Source: Paenibacillus sp. FSL W8-0186
Lineage (GTDB): Bacteria > Bacillota > Bacilli > Paenibacillales > Paenibacillaceae
Reading direction: 5' to 3'
Assembly: GCF_037969765.1 (NCBI RefSeq)
Contig: NZ_CP150207.1
Span: 2,218,001 to 2,282,000, forward strand
DNA: 64,000 nucleotides
The position numbers and the translations under genes are program-made. The notes beneath the pieces are model-generated. The model saw only the letters and a program-made list of their open reading frames with translations, made no database searches and had not been told where the DNA came from. The stretch's first letter is position 1, and every line of letters starts with the position of its first letter. Positions 62,333 through 64,000 of this stretch are shown piece by piece.

Positions 62333-64000
62333 GCGGATCTAGTTCTTTTTCCCGGCTGGCGCCGTTTATCCAGGAATATATTTACCGGAAGCAATGGGAC
62401 AGCCTCCGAGAGGCTCAGGTCGAGGCCTGCCGTGTGCTGCTCGATACGAGCCATCATTTGCTGATCGCTTCCGGCACAGCGTCGGGCAAGACGGAGGCGG
62501 CTTTTTTTCCGGCATTGACAGAGCTGTATCATCGGCCTTCCGGGTCCGTCGGCATACTTTATATCGGGCCGCTCAAGGCGCTGATCAACGATCAATTCGA
62601 GCGCATAACCGATCTGCTGCGGGAGGGGGAGGTGCCGGTATGGCACTGGCATGGCGATGTCTCCCAGGCGGAGAAAACCAAGCTGATGCAGCGGCCTTCC
62701 GGTGTCCTGCAAATTACGCCGGAGTCCCTGGAGGGGCTGCTCATGAACAGGCCGAATGCGATTCCGGCTTTGTTCCATGATTTGCGGTACATTATGATTG
62801 ATGAGGTTCATGCGTTCATGGGGGCGGACCGGGGCATCCAGGTGCTGAGTCAGCTAACCCGGCTGGAGCGCATGGCCTCCAGTTCGCCGCGGCGAATCGG
62901 CCTGTCCGCCACGCTGAGCGATTACGAGGCCGCAGCCCGCTGGCTTGGAGCCGGAACATCGCAGCCCGTGGAGGTCGTATCTCCCCAAGGCGGACGGAAG
63001 CTGAAGCTGTCGGTGGAGCACTTCTCGTTCCCGGACGCCCGGGATGAGCGGGAGGCCGAGCATTTGGAGCTGGCAAAGCAAAATTATTACAACTTCATCT
63101 ATGACCATACGCACCGAAAAAAAGCGCTCGTCTTCACCAACAGCCGCTCCGACGCCGAGCTGACTACGCTGGAACTGCGGCGGATCGCCGCGAAGCGGGA
63201 GGATCGCGACGTATTTCACGTACACCACGGGAGCATATCGGCGATGCTGCGCGAGGAGACCGAGGCAGCGCTCCGATCCGGCCCGGGGCCGGCGGTGGCG
63301 GCAGCGACGGTGACCCTGGAGCTTGGCATCGACCTTGGCGAGCTGGAGCGGGTCATTCAACTCGGCGCGCCGTACAGCTGCTCCAGCTTCGTGCAGCGTC
63401 TGGGCCGCTCCGGCCGCCGAGGCGATCAGGCGTCGGAAATGATGTTCCTCTGTGCAGAGGAAGAGGATGAAGAGGCGCAGCTGCCTGCGCGAATGCCGTG
63501 GACGCTGCTGCGGGCGATCGCTGTCATTGAGCTGTACGTCCGCGAGCGCTGGGTAGAGCCGCTGGATTTGCGGCGCAAGCCCGTTGGCGTTCTCTACCAT
63601 CAGACGATGAGCACGCTCAAAAGCATCGGCGAGGCAAAGCCCGCCGAGCTGGCGCAGGCCGTGCTGACTCTGCCTGTTTTTCGCGGCGTAGAGCCGGAGG
63701 AATTCAAGCAGCTGCTGCGGTATTTGCTGCAGACAGATCATATTCAGCAGACAGAGGAAGGCGCCTTAATCATCGGGCTTGGCGGTGAGAAGATCGTAAA
63801 CAACTTCCGATTCTATGCGGTGTTCAAGGATGACGAAGAGCATGCGGTTTATAACGGCTCTGAGGAGATCGGCAGCATCACAACCGTGCCGCCGCCGGGC
63901 TATTGCTTCTCGCTGGCCGGCAAGCTGTGGAAGGTGGAAGAAGTCGACAGCAAGCACAAGGCTGTCTATGTCAAATCCTCCAAGGGCAAGGTGGATACGC
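62329..64000 (+). CDS. sngC: DEAD/DEVH-box helicase, Shango defence component C (partial)
   Basis: 557 residues are visible; the frame is open to the window edge, so the C-terminus is missing. Superfamily 2 motifs: SGTASGKT (Walker A), IDEVH, GLSATLSD (motif III), LVFTNSRSDAELT, then TLELGIDLGELERVIQLGAP and QRLGRSGRRG (motif VI). This is the Lhr-like subgroup. ATG 62329 overlaps the sngB stop. As the third member it completes the Shango gene order. Confidence 0.85.
   Translation, partial: MSGSSSFSRLAPFIQEYIYRKQWDSLREAQVEACRVLLDTSHHLLIASGTASGKTEAAFFPALTELYHRPSGSVGILYIGPLKALINDQFERITDLLREGEVPVWHWHGDVSQAEKTKLMQRPSGVLQITPESLEGLLMNRPNAIPALFHDLRYIMIDEVHAFMGADRGIQVLSQLTRLERMASSSPRRIGLSATLSDYEAAARWLGAGTSQPVEVVSPQGGRKLKLSVEHFSFPDARDEREAEHLELAKQNYYNFIYDHTHRKKALVFTNSRSDAELTTLELRRIAAKREDRDVFHVHHGSISAMLREETEAALRSGPGPAVAAATVTLELGIDLGELERVIQLGAPYSCSSFVQRLGRSGRRGDQASEMMFLCAEEEDEEAQLPARMPWTLLRAIAVIELYVRERWVEPLDLRRKPVGVLYHQTMSTLKSIGEAKPAELAQAVLTLPVFRGVEPEEFKQLLRYLLQTDHIQQTEEGALIIGLGGEKIVNNFRFYAVFKDDEEHAVYNGSEEIGSITTVPPPGYCFSLAGKLWKVEEVDSKHKAVYVKSSKGKVDT

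Noticed and set aside
62854..63741. A 295-residue minus-strand ORF opposite the helicase
   Set aside because: The + strand frame holds all superfamily 2 helicase motifs; the reverse frame shows none and no start signal.
59351..64000. BREX system, considered because of the BrxD-like ATPase and helicase
   Set aside because: No PglX, PglZ, BrxC or BrxL gene is visible, while the TerB gene in first place fits Shango better. Genes beyond the right edge could still change this.

Overview
The window reads as a low-to-moderate G+C Gram-positive chromosome, most likely Paenibacillus or a close relative. This rests on strong AAGGAGG ribosome binding sites, frequent GTG/TTG starts, cre-like catabolite sites, two secreted xylan enzymes carrying CBM36 modules (a module I know from Paenibacillus), and many small GNAT, VOC, APH and Nudix genes. 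Species cannot be fixed from sequence alone, and no rRNA or tRNA gene was seen.

Region 1 (1-19550) is a catabolic island, almost all on the + strand. It opens inside a gene for one subunit of a 2-hydroxyacyl-CoA dehydratase/benzoyl-CoA reductase-type enzyme, followed by the partner subunit, a family III CoA transferase, an alpha/beta hydrolase, a GAF/PucR-type regulator, an enoyl-CoA hydratase, an unrecognised protein and an ACT-domain malic enzyme. Next comes a gentisate module: flavin hydroxylase, MBL protein, gentisate 1,2-dioxygenase, FAH-family hydrolase, thiolase and carboxylesterase. A MarR regulator with a palindromic operator, a cytochrome P450 and an MFS transporter close the island. 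A reasonable reading is that an aromatic ester or ether is taken up, unmasked, hydroxylated to gentisate and cleaved to pyruvate and fumarate, with malic enzyme draining the C4 product. Running beside this is a CoA-thioester branch built on an enzyme class that is normally oxygen-sensitive.

Region 2 (19.7-51.7 kb) is an A+T-richer accessory stretch of short, mostly single genes: four APH-like kinases, five acetyltransferases, MBL, VOC, Nudix, HAD and inositol-phosphatase enzymes, small membrane proteins and lipoproteins, a TetR/MBL pair, a CE4 esterase and a GH11 xylanase with near-identical CBM36 domains, and an RCC1-repeat protein. Several genes here are broken by single-base frameshifts or deletions. 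Scattered through regions 2 and 3 are four full and two partial copies of one intergenic element: a conserved -10 box followed about 20-30 bases later by a covarying hairpin.

Region 3 (52.1-56.7 kb) is a compact class III lanthipeptide locus: an ABC exporter, a LanKC synthetase and a previously unlisted 42-residue precursor with a VLELQ leader motif and a single C-terminal Cys. After a few small genes, Region 4 (59.35-64 kb) is visibly richer in G+C and holds a TerB-like protein, a P-loop ATPase and a DEVH helicase cut by the window edge. This matches the Shango anti-phage defence system (SngA/SngB/SngC).
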